Assembly (NCBI RefSeq): GCF_001570545.1
Contig: NZ_BBXD01000019.1
Coordinates: 186,001-250,000, forward strand
Source of the DNA: Herbidospora mongoliensis
GTDB taxonomy: Bacteria; Actinomycetota; Actinomycetes; Streptosporangiales; Streptosporangiaceae
Direction of reading: 5' to 3'
Length of the DNA: 64,000 nt
In this document: one piece after another, positions 27,198 through 36,038 of the stretch
Numbering within the stretch: position 1 is the stretch's first letter
Layout of the letters: each line of letters begins with the position of its first letter
The notes under the pieces: generated by a model
Told to the model about the DNA's origin: nothing
Databases searched by the model: none
What the model saw: the letters and a program-made list of their open reading frames with translations, nothing else
Program-made: the position numbers and the translations under genes

Positions 27198-27845
27198 CTA
27201 CGGCGTCGCCAGCACGGCTTTGGACCGGTCGGCGGCCAGATGCACCGCGAACGCCCCCAGAACGCTCCCGGTCACAAAGCGCTGGACCCGCACGGCGGCG
27301 GGCCGGGTCGAGAGATAGGCGGCCAACGCGCCCGCGCCCATGATGATCATCCCGTTGACCAGGATGCTGATGCTGATCTGAACGCTGCCCAGCACGAAAC
27401 TCTGCAGGATCACATGACCGTGGGCGGGCTCGATGAACTGCGGCAGCAGTGACATGTAGAGGATCGCGACCTTCGGATTGAGCAGGTTGGTGACCATGCC
27501 CATGACGAAGAGACGTCCGTTGGAGTCCTGCGGGAGCTCCTTCGGCGAGAAGACGGCCTGGCCACCGGGCTTGAGCGTCTTCCAGGCCAGCCAGAGCAGG
27601 TAGGCGGCCCCGATGAGCTTGATCGCGGTGTAGGCGGCCGGGACCAGCGCGAAGATGGCGGTCAGGCCCAGGCAGGTGGCGGTCAGGTAGACGATGAACC
27701 CGACGAACGTGCCCATCAGGGAGACCAGCCCGGCCCTACGGCCCTGGGAGATCGCCCGCGAGGCGAGATAGATCATGTTCGGACCGGGGGTCAACACCAT
27801 CCCCAGCGAAACGACGGCGATCCCGAGCAGCGCACCCAACTCCAT
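27198..27845 (-). CDS. LysE/RhtB-family translocator
   Basis: This 215-residue membrane protein has about six transmembrane helices. The family signature LTPGPNMIYLASRAISQGRRAG is near residue 20 and NLLNPKVAILY near residue 120. Members export amino acids or homoserine lactones. It lies 16 nt upstream of the threonine deaminase gene on the same strand, which fits a role with threonine or a related amino acid, but this is inference. Confidence 0.93.
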   Translation of the reverse strand: MELGALLGIAVVSLGMVLTPGPNMIYLASRAISQGRRAGLVSLMGTFVGFIVYLTATCLGLTAIFALVPAAYTAIKLIGAAYLLWLAWKTLKPGGQAVFSPKELPQDSNGRLFVMGMVTNLLNPKVAILYMSLLPQFIEPAHGHVILQSFVLGSVQISISILVNGMIIMGAGALAAYLSTRPAAVRVQRFVTGSVLGAFAVHLAADRSKAVLATP

Positions 27846-27991
27846 GAACGAGTGCAGCTTGTCTCAAAGAGCGAATATTCCTCCCAAACAGCGTGAATCC
27901 CGGCACAAGCGATGGCCAAAGTACACGCGGCACCCGCAGCGCGGGGCCACTCCCGCAGATACTCAATCGCCGCCGGGGACACCAGCCGAGC

Positions 27992-28984
27992 TCACGGTGA
28001 CCAGTAGCGGTCCCCACCCAGGATCAGTCCCGCCGCCCCGATCAACCCCGCTTCCTGTCCCAACGCCGCCGGGACGACCCGCACCCTCGACGAGAACCCC
28101 ATCCGCGCATGGGCCCGCAAGGTCTCTTCCAGGGGCTCGAAGAGCAGGGGTCCCGCCTGCGAGAGGCCGCCGCCGATGGTCACCAGGTCGACGTCGCACA
28201 GGTGGGTCGCGGAGGCGATGGCCAGGCCGAGGGCCCAGCCCGCGCGGTTCATGGCCGCGACCGCGATCTGGTCGCCCGCGGCCGCGTCGACGGCCAGTTG
28301 ACGGCCGGTCGCCGTCGCGTTCTCGCGGTAGAGGGCAGCCGATTCCCGTTCGGTGAGTTCGGGGTCAATGGGGCCGGCGGCGGGTGTGCCGGGCACCCAG
28401 CCCTGGTCGACCGCCCAAGCCGCGAGCGCTGGACCTCGGGCGACGGCCTCCAGGCAGCCGTGGCCGCCGCAGCCGCAGGGCGGGCCGTTCGGGTCGACGA
28501 CGATGTGGCCGATGTGGCCGGCGTTCCCGGTTCCGCCGTTGATCAGGCGGCCGTCCAGGATCAGGCCGCCGCCGACGCCCGTCGACACGACCATCCCGAT
28601 CATGTTCGAGACGCCCTGGCCGGCGCCCTTCCAGTGTTCGGCCACCGCCAGGGCGATGGCGTCGTTGTGGATGCGTACCGGAACGCCGGGAAACCTCTCC
28701 CGGAGCCTGGCCACCACCGGGAAGCCGTCACGCCAACCCGGCATGTTGAGGGGCGCGACCACCCCGTCGGGCCAGGTCATCGGGCCGCCGCAGCCCACGC
28801 CGACGCCTTCGACCTGCTCGGCGCCGACCGTGGAGTCGATCAAGGAGAGCAGGGCGCGCCACTGCGTCTCGGCGTCGTCGTCAGGTGGGGTGGGCGCCAC
28901 TTCCGAGGTCACGATTTTTCCGGACGCGTCGGTCAGGGCGACCGCGCACTTCGTACCGCCGATGTCGATCGCCAGAACCGCCAC
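27992..28984 (-). CDS. ROK-family sugar kinase (glucokinase-like)
   Basis: This 330-residue protein has the ATP-binding motif LAIDIGGTKCAVAL at the N-terminus, the sugar-binding IHNDAIALAVAEHW and GTGNAGHIGH, and the ROK zinc motif CGCGGHGCLE. No DNA-binding domain is present, so it is a kinase and not a ROK repressor. Glucose is the usual substrate. It follows the FIST gene by 12 nt on the same strand. Confidence 0.93.
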   Translation of the reverse strand: MAVLAIDIGGTKCAVALTDASGKIVTSEVAPTPPDDDAETQWRALLSLIDSTVGAEQVEGVGVGCGGPMTWPDGVVAPLNMPGWRDGFPVVARLRERFPGVPVRIHNDAIALAVAEHWKGAGQGVSNMIGMVVSTGVGGGLILDGRLINGGTGNAGHIGHIVVDPNGPPCGCGGHGCLEAVARGPALAAWAVDQGWVPGTPAAGPIDPELTERESAALYRENATATGRQLAVDAAAGDQIAVAAMNRAGWALGLAIASATHLCDVDLVTIGGGLSQAGPLLFEPLEETLRAHARMGFSSRVRVVPAALGQEAGLIGAAGLILGGDRYWSP

Positions 28985-28996
28985 GGCGTGACTTTC

Positions 28997-30172
28997 TCAC
29001 GACGAAGACGAGAAGACCAGGACAGAAGCCGTGAATCCATGTACGTGGTTCACTCCGCCCACCGGCCCCACCTCTCCGGCCGCGAAGAAGCCGGCGATCC
29101 CGATGGGCCCCAACGTGTCGCGGAGTGCGAGGGCGTCGTGGTCGGGGGTGCCGAACATCGCCGAGCCCCGCCCGTTGCACGAGAACAGCAGCGCGCCGTC
29201 GACCCGGTGGCCGGCCTCGACGTGGGCGTCCAGGAGCTCATAGAGGTCTTCGTCGGCCGTCTCCGCGTCGCGGACCTGGAACCGGACCGTACGGCCGATC
29301 TCCACGACGTCCCCGATGGCCACCGCCTCCCGTTCGGGGTCGATGCCCAGCACGCCCCTGATGAGGAAGTCGCCCCGCTCGTGCCGTTCGGCGTACTCGT
29401 CCATGGCCACGCCGATCTGCAGGCCGCTGGCCACCAGGTCGCGGTCGTCCTCGTCGAGCGAACTCACGATGTCTTCCAGACGCGCCAGCGCGGGCTGGCC
29501 GGCCAGTTCCAGCAGCAGGTTGTCCTCGGCCGCGGTCACGATCATCGTCGGGCCGATGGGCCGGCAACCCTGGCTGACCACCGTGCTGACCTGTATGGGG
29601 CCGCTCAGCAGCACCCCGATCGCGCCCTCGTTGTAGACCTCGCCGTCGGCGAACAGCCGGACCGAGCCCCGCCCGCGCAGCCCGTTGGCCAGGCCGCCGA
29701 TGATCGGCAGCGCCCCCAGCACCTCGCCCGAGTGCTCGATGAAGGCGTCGGTCGGGAAGGTGTACGGATCGGCCAGCATGATCGCCACCCGGTCGTCCGG
29801 GTCGCGCTCCGGCAGGCCTATCACCACGAACTTGTCTTCGGCCCGCAACGACTCCAGGGCGAACGTCGACACCCGCGCCTCGCCCAGGCTGGCCGCCCAC
29901 GCCGACACCGCAGGCGACAGCTCGACCCCCTGGGCGTCGCCGATCACGCCGGTGGCGCTGCAGCCGATCACGGCCGCGTCGGGCACGAGCTGCATGGCCC
30001 GCTGCCCGGCTCTGGCGACGTCGTCGGGGTCCTCCCCGCAGATGAAGAAACAGACCAGGTCGGCGGGCCCGGAGAGGCCTTCGACCGCCTGCCGGACGGC
30101 CGACTCCGCACTCTCGACGAGATTGGGGCCGACGGCGAGACCGTCGGCGAACCGGCTCGTGATTACCGCCAT
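28997..30172 (-). CDS. FIST-domain sensory protein
   Basis: This 391-residue cytoplasmic protein has FIST_N (about 25-220; FFICGEDPDDV, VIGCSATGVIGD) and FIST_C (about 230-370; ELLDAHVEAGHRVDGALLFS, NGRGSAMFG, FFAAGEVGPVGG, HGFTASVLVF). FIST domains are proposed to bind small ligands such as amino acids. No kinase or output domain is fused. It is divergent from the MoxR/VWA pair. Confidence 0.92.
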   Translation of the reverse strand: MAVITSRFADGLAVGPNLVESAESAVRQAVEGLSGPADLVCFFICGEDPDDVARAGQRAMQLVPDAAVIGCSATGVIGDAQGVELSPAVSAWAASLGEARVSTFALESLRAEDKFVVIGLPERDPDDRVAIMLADPYTFPTDAFIEHSGEVLGALPIIGGLANGLRGRGSVRLFADGEVYNEGAIGVLLSGPIQVSTVVSQGCRPIGPTMIVTAAEDNLLLELAGQPALARLEDIVSSLDEDDRDLVASGLQIGVAMDEYAERHERGDFLIRGVLGIDPEREAVAIGDVVEIGRTVRFQVRDAETADEDLYELLDAHVEAGHRVDGALLFSCNGRGSAMFGTPDHDALALRDTLGPIGIAGFFAAGEVGPVGGVNHVHGFTASVLVFSSSS

Positions 30173-30288
30173 CGTCTCGCCCCCTCTTTTACGGACAAGT
30201 CGCGCTATCTCAGGTAGACGTCTTGCATAGGCTTCATGCCCCGTTTCTCCCCAGACCCACGTAGCAGACGCGCACGGATCGTCACGCG

Positions 30289-31755
30289 ATGGTCAAGATC
30301 CAACACCTCAATCGGGTGCCGGAACTCCAATCGCGACGTAGTCTCGATCTCGTGCACAAATCGCCAGCACCTGCTCCGACATTGAGCACTCTGCGCGAAC
30401 TGCGCGAGAGCGGACATGTCCACCGGTCAGTCAAAGCCGAAATCCGAGAGAATCTGCTGGCCAGGCTGCGTGCCGGTGAGCCCAGGTTCCCGGGCATCGT
30501 CGGCTTCGACGACTCGGTGCTGCCCCATCTCGAGCGCGCGCTGATCGCCGGACACGACGTCGTACTGCTCGGGGAACGCGGCCAGGGCAAGACCCGGCTG
30601 ATCCGCACGGTCGTCGGACTGCTCGACGAGTGGACTCCGGTCATCGCGGGTTGCGAGATCAACGACCACCCCTACGCCCCCGTCTGCGGACGCTGCCGCG
30701 CGCTCGGCGAAGACGAGATCGTCGTCGCCTGGAAGCACCGGAGCGAACGCTACGGCGAGAAGCTCGCCACCCCCGACACCTCGGTCGGCGACCTGATCGG
30801 CGACGTCGACCCCATCAAGATCGCCGAAGGCCGCACCCTCGGCGACCCCGAGACCGTCCACTACGGTCTGGTGCCCCGCACCAACCGGGGCGTCTTCTCC
30901 GTCAACGAGCTCCCCGACCTGGCCGAACGCATCCAGGTCGCGCTGCTCAACGTGCTGGAGGAGCGTGACATCCAAGTCCGGGGCTACAACCTCAGGCTTC
31001 CTCTGGACGTCCTGCTCATCGCCTCCGCCAACCCCGAGGACTACACCAACCGGGGACGCATCATCACGCCCCTGAAAGACCGCTTCGGTGCCGAGGTCCG
31101 CACCCACTATCCGAAGTCGATCGACGACGAGCTCGTGCTGATCCGGCAGGAGGCGCTGGCCGACATCGGCGCCGACGTGCCCGACCACCTGGTCGAGATC
31201 ATCGCCAGGTTCACCCGGCTGGTGCGCGAGTCCTCCGCCGTCGACACGCGCTCGGGGGTGTCGGCCCGGTTCTCCATCGCCGCCGCCGAGACCGCCGCCG
31301 CCTCCGCCGTTCGCCGGGCCGCCCTGACCGGGGAAGATCTGCCGGTCGCGCGGGTCTGCGACCTGCCGGGCATCGTCCACACCCTGCGCGGCAAGGTCGA
31401 GTTCGAGGTCAGCGAGGAGGGCCGGGAGATCGAGGTGCTCTCCCACCTGCTCAGAAGGGCGACCGCCGAGACCTTCCGCGGCACCCTGGGCGGCGCCGAC
31501 CTCGCCCCCCTGCTCGACAAGTTCGCCGAAGGTGCCCAGATCGAGTCGGGCGAGATGGTCGGCGCCACCGAGCTGCTGCGCCGGATCGGGCGGGTCGAGG
31601 GGCTGGCCAAGATCATGTCGCGGATCGGCATGGGCGAGGGCGACGAGTCCCCCGGCCACGCCGCCGCCGCGCTGGAGTTCGCGCTGGAAGGCCTCTACCT
31701 GATGCGCCGCCTGTCGAAGGACGACATCGCAGGCGCCGCGGTCTACCGCACGTGA
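30289..31755 (+). CDS. MoxR/ChlI-type AAA+ ATPase
   Basis: This is a protein of about 488 residues with an AAA+ core: Walker A LLGERGQGKTRL, an insert GLVPRTNRGVFSVNELPDL, Walker B/sensor DVLLIASANPEDYTNRGRII, and the arginine finger region. The genuine start may be later: homologues usually begin near LRELRESGHVHRSVKAEIRE, where TTG at 30382 is in frame, but no start here has a clear ribosome site. Its stop overlaps the VWA gene by 4 nt (GTGA). MoxR-VWA pairs act as chaperone-like or metal-insertion machines; the client is unknown. Confidence 0.88.
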   Translation: MVKIQHLNRVPELQSRRSLDLVHKSPAPAPTLSTLRELRESGHVHRSVKAEIRENLLARLRAGEPRFPGIVGFDDSVLPHLERALIAGHDVVLLGERGQGKTRLIRTVVGLLDEWTPVIAGCEINDHPYAPVCGRCRALGEDEIVVAWKHRSERYGEKLATPDTSVGDLIGDVDPIKIAEGRTLGDPETVHYGLVPRTNRGVFSVNELPDLAERIQVALLNVLEERDIQVRGYNLRLPLDVLLIASANPEDYTNRGRIITPLKDRFGAEVRTHYPKSIDDELVLIRQEALADIGADVPDHLVEIIARFTRLVRESSAVDTRSGVSARFSIAAAETAAASAVRRAALTGEDLPVARVCDLPGIVHTLRGKVEFEVSEEGREIEVLSHLLRRATAETFRGTLGGADLAPLLDKFAEGAQIESGEMVGATELLRRIGRVEGLAKIMSRIGMGEGDESPGHAAAALEFALEGLYLMRRLSKDDIAGAAVYRT

Positions 31756-33698
31756 CCTCCTATCGGTACGGCGAATACCAGGACGGCCCCGACCCCCTGG
31801 CGGCGCCCTACGACGTCAGGGGCGCGCTCGACGAGATGGGTGACGCCATCCTGTCGGGCTCGACGCCCCTCGACGCGCTGCGTGACCTGCTGAAACGCGG
31901 TCTGCCCAACGCCCCTGACCGACGGGGCCTCGAAGAGCTGCTCCGCCAGGTCCGCAAGCGCAGAAGGGACCTGCGGCAGAACACCCGGCTCGACGGGATC
32001 CTGGAGCAGGCCAGGGAGCTGCTCGAACGGGCCGTCGAGCAGGAGCGCACCGCGCTGTTCCCCGACCCGGCCGACGACGCCCGGTTCCGTGAGGCCCAGC
32101 TCGACAACCTGCCGGGGGACACCGCGAGGGCCGTACAGGAACTCTCGGACTATGACTGGCGGTCGCCGCAGGCGCGCCAGTCCTTCGAGGAGCTGCGCGA
32201 CCTGCTGCGGCGGGAAGTCCTCGACAGCCAGTTCAAGGGCATGAAAGACGCCCTGGCCAACCCCGACCCGGCCGCGATGGAGCGGGTCCGGCAGATGATG
32301 GCCGGGCTGAACGAGATGCTCGACCGCGACGCCCGGGGCGAGCACACCCAGCAGGACTTCGACGACTTCATGCGCGAATACGGGGACATGTTCCCCGAGA
32401 ACCCGCGCAACCTCGACGAACTCGTCGACCAGCTCGCGCGAAGGGCCGCGGCGGCCCAGCGGATGCTGGCCTCGATGACCCCGCAGCAGCGCGCCGAGCT
32501 CGCCGGACTGATGGAGCAGAGCCTCCAGCAGAGCGGCCTGGCCGACCAGATGCGCCGCCTCGGCGACTCCCTCTACGCCCGCCGCCCCGACCTGGCCTGG
32601 AACTCCGCCGAACGGGTTAGCGGCGAGTCGCCGATGAGCATGGGCGACTCGGTCAGCGCCCTCCAGGAGCTCGCCGACCTCAACGACCTGGAGTCGTCGC
32701 TGCGCCAGGACTATCCGGGCGCGCGCCTGTCCGACGTCGACGAGGAGGCGATCCGCCGCGCCCTCGGCCGGTCGGCCGTCGACGACCTGCAGTCGCTCAA
32801 GCAGATCGAACGCGAACTGGAGCAGCAGGGCTACCTGCGCCGCAACCGGGGCAAGCTGGAGCTCACCGCCAAAGCCGTCCGCCGCCTCGGCGAGACCGCG
32901 CTGCGCCGGGTCTTCAACTCGCTGGAGAGCACCCGCCGGGGCGACCACGACCAGCACGACGCGGGCGCCGCCGGGGAGCTGACCGGCTCGACCCGCCAGT
33001 GGCGCTTCGGCGACGAGCAGCCGATCGACGTCGTCCGCACCGTGATCAACGGCGTGCAGCGCGGCGGCGGCTCTCCCGTGAGATTGAGCGTGGACGATTT
33101 CGAGGTGGCCGAAACCGAAAGGCGCTCGGCCGCGGCCGTCTGCCTGCTGGTCGACCTGTCCTACTCGATGGCCCTGCGCGGCACCTGGGCGGCGGCCAAA
33201 CAGACCGCGCTGGCCCTCCAGGCGCTGGTGGCCTCGAAGTTCCCGCAGGACGCGGTGCAGATCATCGGCTTCTCCAACTACGCCCGGGTGCTGCAGCCCG
33301 ACGAGCTGGCCGGCCTCGAATGGGACATGGTCCAGGGCACCAACCTGCACCACGCCCTGCTGATCGCGGGCCGCCACCTCGACCGGCACCCCGACTTCGA
33401 GCCGGTCGTTTTGGTAGTGACCGACGGCGAGCCGACCGCCCACCTGATGCGCGACGGCAGCCCCCGCTTCGAGTGGCCCCCCTCGAAGGAGACCCTCGAA
33501 CTGACATTGGCCGAGGTCGACAAGATGACCCGGCGCCGGGCGACACTGAACGTCTTCATGCTGGCCGCCGACGACCGCCTCCGCGCCTTCATCGACGAGG
33601 TCGCGCGGCGCAACGGCGGCCGGGTGTTCGCCCCCAACGTCGACAAGCTCGGTGAGTACGTCGTCAGCGATTTCCTGCGAGCACGGCGGCGAAAATAG
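31752..33698 (+). CDS. VWA-domain protein, partner of the AAA+ ATPase
   Basis: This 648-residue protein has a long helical N-terminal region (about 1-440) and a C-terminal von Willebrand A domain with the MIDAS motif DLSYSM (D-x-S-x-S), a conserved Thr in VQGTNLHHAL, and TDGEPTAH. It is translated from a GTG overlapping the ATPase stop, so the two are made together. In known systems the VWA protein bridges the ATPase and a substrate. Confidence 0.92.
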   Translation: MTSYRYGEYQDGPDPLAAPYDVRGALDEMGDAILSGSTPLDALRDLLKRGLPNAPDRRGLEELLRQVRKRRRDLRQNTRLDGILEQARELLERAVEQERTALFPDPADDARFREAQLDNLPGDTARAVQELSDYDWRSPQARQSFEELRDLLRREVLDSQFKGMKDALANPDPAAMERVRQMMAGLNEMLDRDARGEHTQQDFDDFMREYGDMFPENPRNLDELVDQLARRAAAAQRMLASMTPQQRAELAGLMEQSLQQSGLADQMRRLGDSLYARRPDLAWNSAERVSGESPMSMGDSVSALQELADLNDLESSLRQDYPGARLSDVDEEAIRRALGRSAVDDLQSLKQIERELEQQGYLRRNRGKLELTAKAVRRLGETALRRVFNSLESTRRGDHDQHDAGAAGELTGSTRQWRFGDEQPIDVVRTVINGVQRGGGSPVRLSVDDFEVAETERRSAAAVCLLVDLSYSMALRGTWAAAKQTALALQALVASKFPQDAVQIIGFSNYARVLQPDELAGLEWDMVQGTNLHHALLIAGRHLDRHPDFEPVVLVVTDGEPTAHLMRDGSPRFEWPPSKETLELTLAEVDKMTRRRATLNVFMLAADDRLRAFIDEVARRNGGRVFAPNVDKLGEYVVSDFLRARRRK

Positions 33699-33873
33699 AC
33701 AAAGCGAGACGCGGACGGCCGGAGGCCGGTCGTGGCTCGCGTAGCGAATCTGCCTGATAGACAGGGTGATATCGGTCTAACAACGGGTGAGAGCAGCCTT
33801 CCTCGCACCTCACATCTGACCATGTGCCGCGACTCATAGTGTGCGATTCACCGCAGCGATTGGAGTCGCGCAC

Positions 33874-34122
33874 ATGTTGTCCAGCCTCATCCTCGTCGTC
33901 TCTCTCCTGCTCGCCTTCGGCGCCGTGGCGAGCTTCGCCCTCGTGGTGCTCAGCATCAAGCGGGAAGACCGCCGGCGCAGCCTCACCCTCAGCCCCCAGA
34001 GTGCCCTTTCGTCGATGTCGCGGCGCATGCTCGGACTCAACGTGGACCACACGGCTTGTGTGATCCACCCCGAGCAGGCCTGCCGGACGTGCGCGAAGGT
34101 CGACGACACTCTCACCGTCTGA
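33874..34122 (+). CDS. Small membrane protein with C-terminal Cys/His cluster
   Basis: This 82-residue protein has one N-terminal transmembrane helix (MLSSLILVVSLLLAFGAVAS, continuing FALVVL), a basic linker, and a C-terminal HTACVIHPEQACRTC segment that could bind a metal. The ATG at 33874 has GGAG 8 nt upstream; a GTG at 33841 would add 11 residues. I do not recognise the family. The preceding 140 bp hold only short palindromic stretches. Confidence 0.6.
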   Translation: MLSSLILVVSLLLAFGAVASFALVVLSIKREDRRRSLTLSPQSALSSMSRRMLGLNVDHTACVIHPEQACRTCAKVDDTLTV

Positions 34123-34148
34123 GTCGTGATCGCGATAGCCTTCGGCGC

Positions 34149-34580
34149 ATGTCGTTTCTCGACAAGCTGCTGCTCTGGCTTCACATCGCCTTCGCCATCT
34201 TCACGATCGGCCCGCTGACCGTCGTCACGAGCTCGATCCCGCGCTACATCCGCAACCAGGATCTGAGCGTTCTGCGCTACCTGAGCCGGATGGGCCGGGT
34301 GTTCGGCCTGCTGACTCTGGGGGTCTTCCTCTTCGGCGTGCTGCTCGGGGGCAGCGGGCTCGGAGCGGTCTACCTCACCGTATCCATGACGCTGTTCATA
34401 GTCGCGGCCGTGATGCTCGTCATCATCGACCGCGACACGAAGAAGGCGATCACGGCTCTGGAGAACGACGACCCGTCGGACGACGGGAAGGTCCAGACCG
34501 CCAAGATCGCCGCACTGGGCGGCATCGTCGCCCTGATCTGGCTGGTGATCCTCGTTCTGATGGTCTTCTTCAACCCCTGA
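34149..34580 (+). CDS. DUF2269-like integral membrane protein
   Basis: This 143-residue protein has four predicted transmembrane helices: LLLWLHIAFAIFTIGPL, FGLLTLGVFLFGVLLGG, VYLTVSMTLFIVAAVMLVII, and a last one ending LIWLVILVLMVFF. The first-helix pattern resembles DUF2269 proteins, but this assignment is tentative. It starts 26 nt after the small membrane protein gene and is convergent with metB. Confidence 0.75.
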   Translation: MSFLDKLLLWLHIAFAIFTIGPLTVVTSSIPRYIRNQDLSVLRYLSRMGRVFGLLTLGVFLFGVLLGGSGLGAVYLTVSMTLFIVAAVMLVIIDRDTKKAITALENDDPSDDGKVQTAKIAALGGIVALIWLVILVLMVFFNP

Positions 34581-34586
34581 GCGGGG

Positions 34587-35726
34587 TCAGCCGAGGGCCT
34601 GGGAGAGATCGTCGAGGAGATCCCCGACGGTCTCGATGCCGACCGACAGACGCACCAGGTCGGCCGGCACCTCGAGCGGTGAGCCCGCCGCGCTCGCGTG
34701 GGTCATCCGGCCGGGGTGCTCGATCAGTGACTCGACCCCGCCGAGCGACTCGCCGAGGGTGAACAGGCGGGCCCGGTCGCACACGTCGACGGCCGCCTGC
34801 TCGCCGCCCGCGACGCGGAACGACACCATGCCGCCGAACCGCTTCATCTGCTTGGCGGCGATCTCGTGGCCGGGGTGACGCTCCAGCCCCGGGTAGAACA
34901 CCTCGACCACCTTCGGGTGGGAGACCAGCAGGTCGACGACGCGCTCGGTGTTGTCGCAGTGGCGGTCCATGCGCACCCCGAGGGTCTTCACCCCGCGCAG
35001 CGTGAGCCACGCGTCGAACGGACCGGCCACCGCGCCCATGGCGTTCTGGTGGTAGGTGAGCTCCTCACCGATCGTGGTGTCGCGGGCGACCAGCGCACCC
35101 CCGATGACGTCGGAGTGGCCGCCGACATACTTGGTCGTCGAGTGGACCACCACGTCGGCGCCGAGCGCCAGCGGCTGCTGCAGGTAGGGCGAGGCGAAGG
35201 TGTTGTCGACCACGAGCAGCGCGCCGCCGTCGTGGGCGATCGACGCGAGCTTCTCGATGTCGGCGATGCCGAGCAGCGGGTTCGTCGGCGTCTCCACCCA
35301 GATGACCTTGGTCTCCGGCCGCATGGCCGCGCGCACCGCGTCGGCGTCGCCCAGCGGAACCGGGTCGTAGGCCAGGCCCCAGCGCTCCAGCACCTTGGCG
35401 AACAGCCGGTAGGTGCCGCCGTAGGCGTCGTCCGGGATGATCACGTGGTCGCCGGGCCGGCAGACCGCGCGCAGCAGCGTGTCCTCGGCGGCGAGGCCGG
35501 AGGCGAACGCCAGCCCGCGCACCCCTCCTTCGAGGGCGGCCAGGCACGATTCGAGGGCGGTCCGGGTCGGATTGGCCGACCTGCTGTATTCATATCCGCC
35601 CCGAAGGCCGCCCACGCCGTCTTGCTTGTACGTCGAGACGGCGTAGATGGGCGGGACCACTGCCCCGGTCAGCGAGTCGGGTTCCTGCCCGGCGTGGATG
35701 GCCAGGGTTTCGAAGCCTTCAGTCAT
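34587..35726 (-). CDS. metB: Cystathionine gamma-synthase/lyase (Cys/Met metabolism PLP enzyme)
   Basis: This 379-residue enzyme belongs to the fold-type I Cys/Met PLP family. The PLP lysine lies in HSTTKYVGGHSDV. GYEYSRSANPTRTALE, ASGLAAEDTLL, VWVETPTNPLL-like and FTLGESLGGVESLIEHPGRM are family motifs. It may make cystathionine or, with the nearby cystathionine beta-synthase, cleave it in reverse transsulfuration. The ATG start gives the usual MTEGFETLAIHAGQ. In mycobacteria metB is near cbs and greA; here greA is about 34 kb away. Confidence 0.94.
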   Translation of the reverse strand: MTEGFETLAIHAGQEPDSLTGAVVPPIYAVSTYKQDGVGGLRGGYEYSRSANPTRTALESCLAALEGGVRGLAFASGLAAEDTLLRAVCRPGDHVIIPDDAYGGTYRLFAKVLERWGLAYDPVPLGDADAVRAAMRPETKVIWVETPTNPLLGIADIEKLASIAHDGGALLVVDNTFASPYLQQPLALGADVVVHSTTKYVGGHSDVIGGALVARDTTIGEELTYHQNAMGAVAGPFDAWLTLRGVKTLGVRMDRHCDNTERVVDLLVSHPKVVEVFYPGLERHPGHEIAAKQMKRFGGMVSFRVAGGEQAAVDVCDRARLFTLGESLGGVESLIEHPGRMTHASAAGSPLEVPADLVRLSVGIETVGDLLDDLSQALG

Positions 35727-35743
35727 GAAGACGAGGGTATCGG

Positions 35744-35905
35744 CTAGGCCGCCCTCTGCTTTTCCTTCGCCCTGAACTCGGGCAACTCCACGACCTCGGC
35801 TTTCTTCTCCCGCTCGAACCACGAGAGGAAGACCGGGTCGGCGAACGCCAGCGCGGCGACGAGCACCATTCCTAAGGCCACCAGGACGATCGCGACGACG
35901 GTCAC
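35744..35905 (-). CDS. Small single-pass membrane protein
   Basis: A GTG start preceded by GGAGG at 8 nt spacing opens a 53-residue frame. It encodes a transmembrane helix (TVVAIVLVALGMVLVAALAF) and a charged cytoplasmic tail (FEREKKAEVVELPEFRAKEK). Codon 11 is TTA. It lies 17 nt upstream of metB on the same strand and may share its promoter. The function is unknown. Confidence 0.65.
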   Translation of the reverse strand: MTVVAIVLVALGMVLVAALAFADPVFLSWFEREKKAEVVELPEFRAKEKQRAA

Positions 35906-35984
35906 GACAACCACCTCCACTACCTATGGAACAAGAAAGACCCCTCTCTCCATCTCGCCCGCGCGAACGGTTCGGACCGATCGG

Positions 35985-36002
35985 ATCGGCCGATCGGCCG
36001 AT
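35985..36002. promoter_or_regulatory. 18-bp perfect palindrome upstream of the histidine kinase gene
   Basis: ATCGGCCGATCGGCCGAT is a perfect palindrome made of two overlapping ATCGGCCGAT units. A further CCGATCGGAT precedes it and CCCGAT follows. It lies 37 nt upstream of the kinase start, in the gap between divergent genes, which suits an operator. The regulator is unknown. Confidence 0.45.
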
Positions 36003-36038
36003 GCCCGATCTACCCCTTTCGTCGTAGCCTCGGCCATC

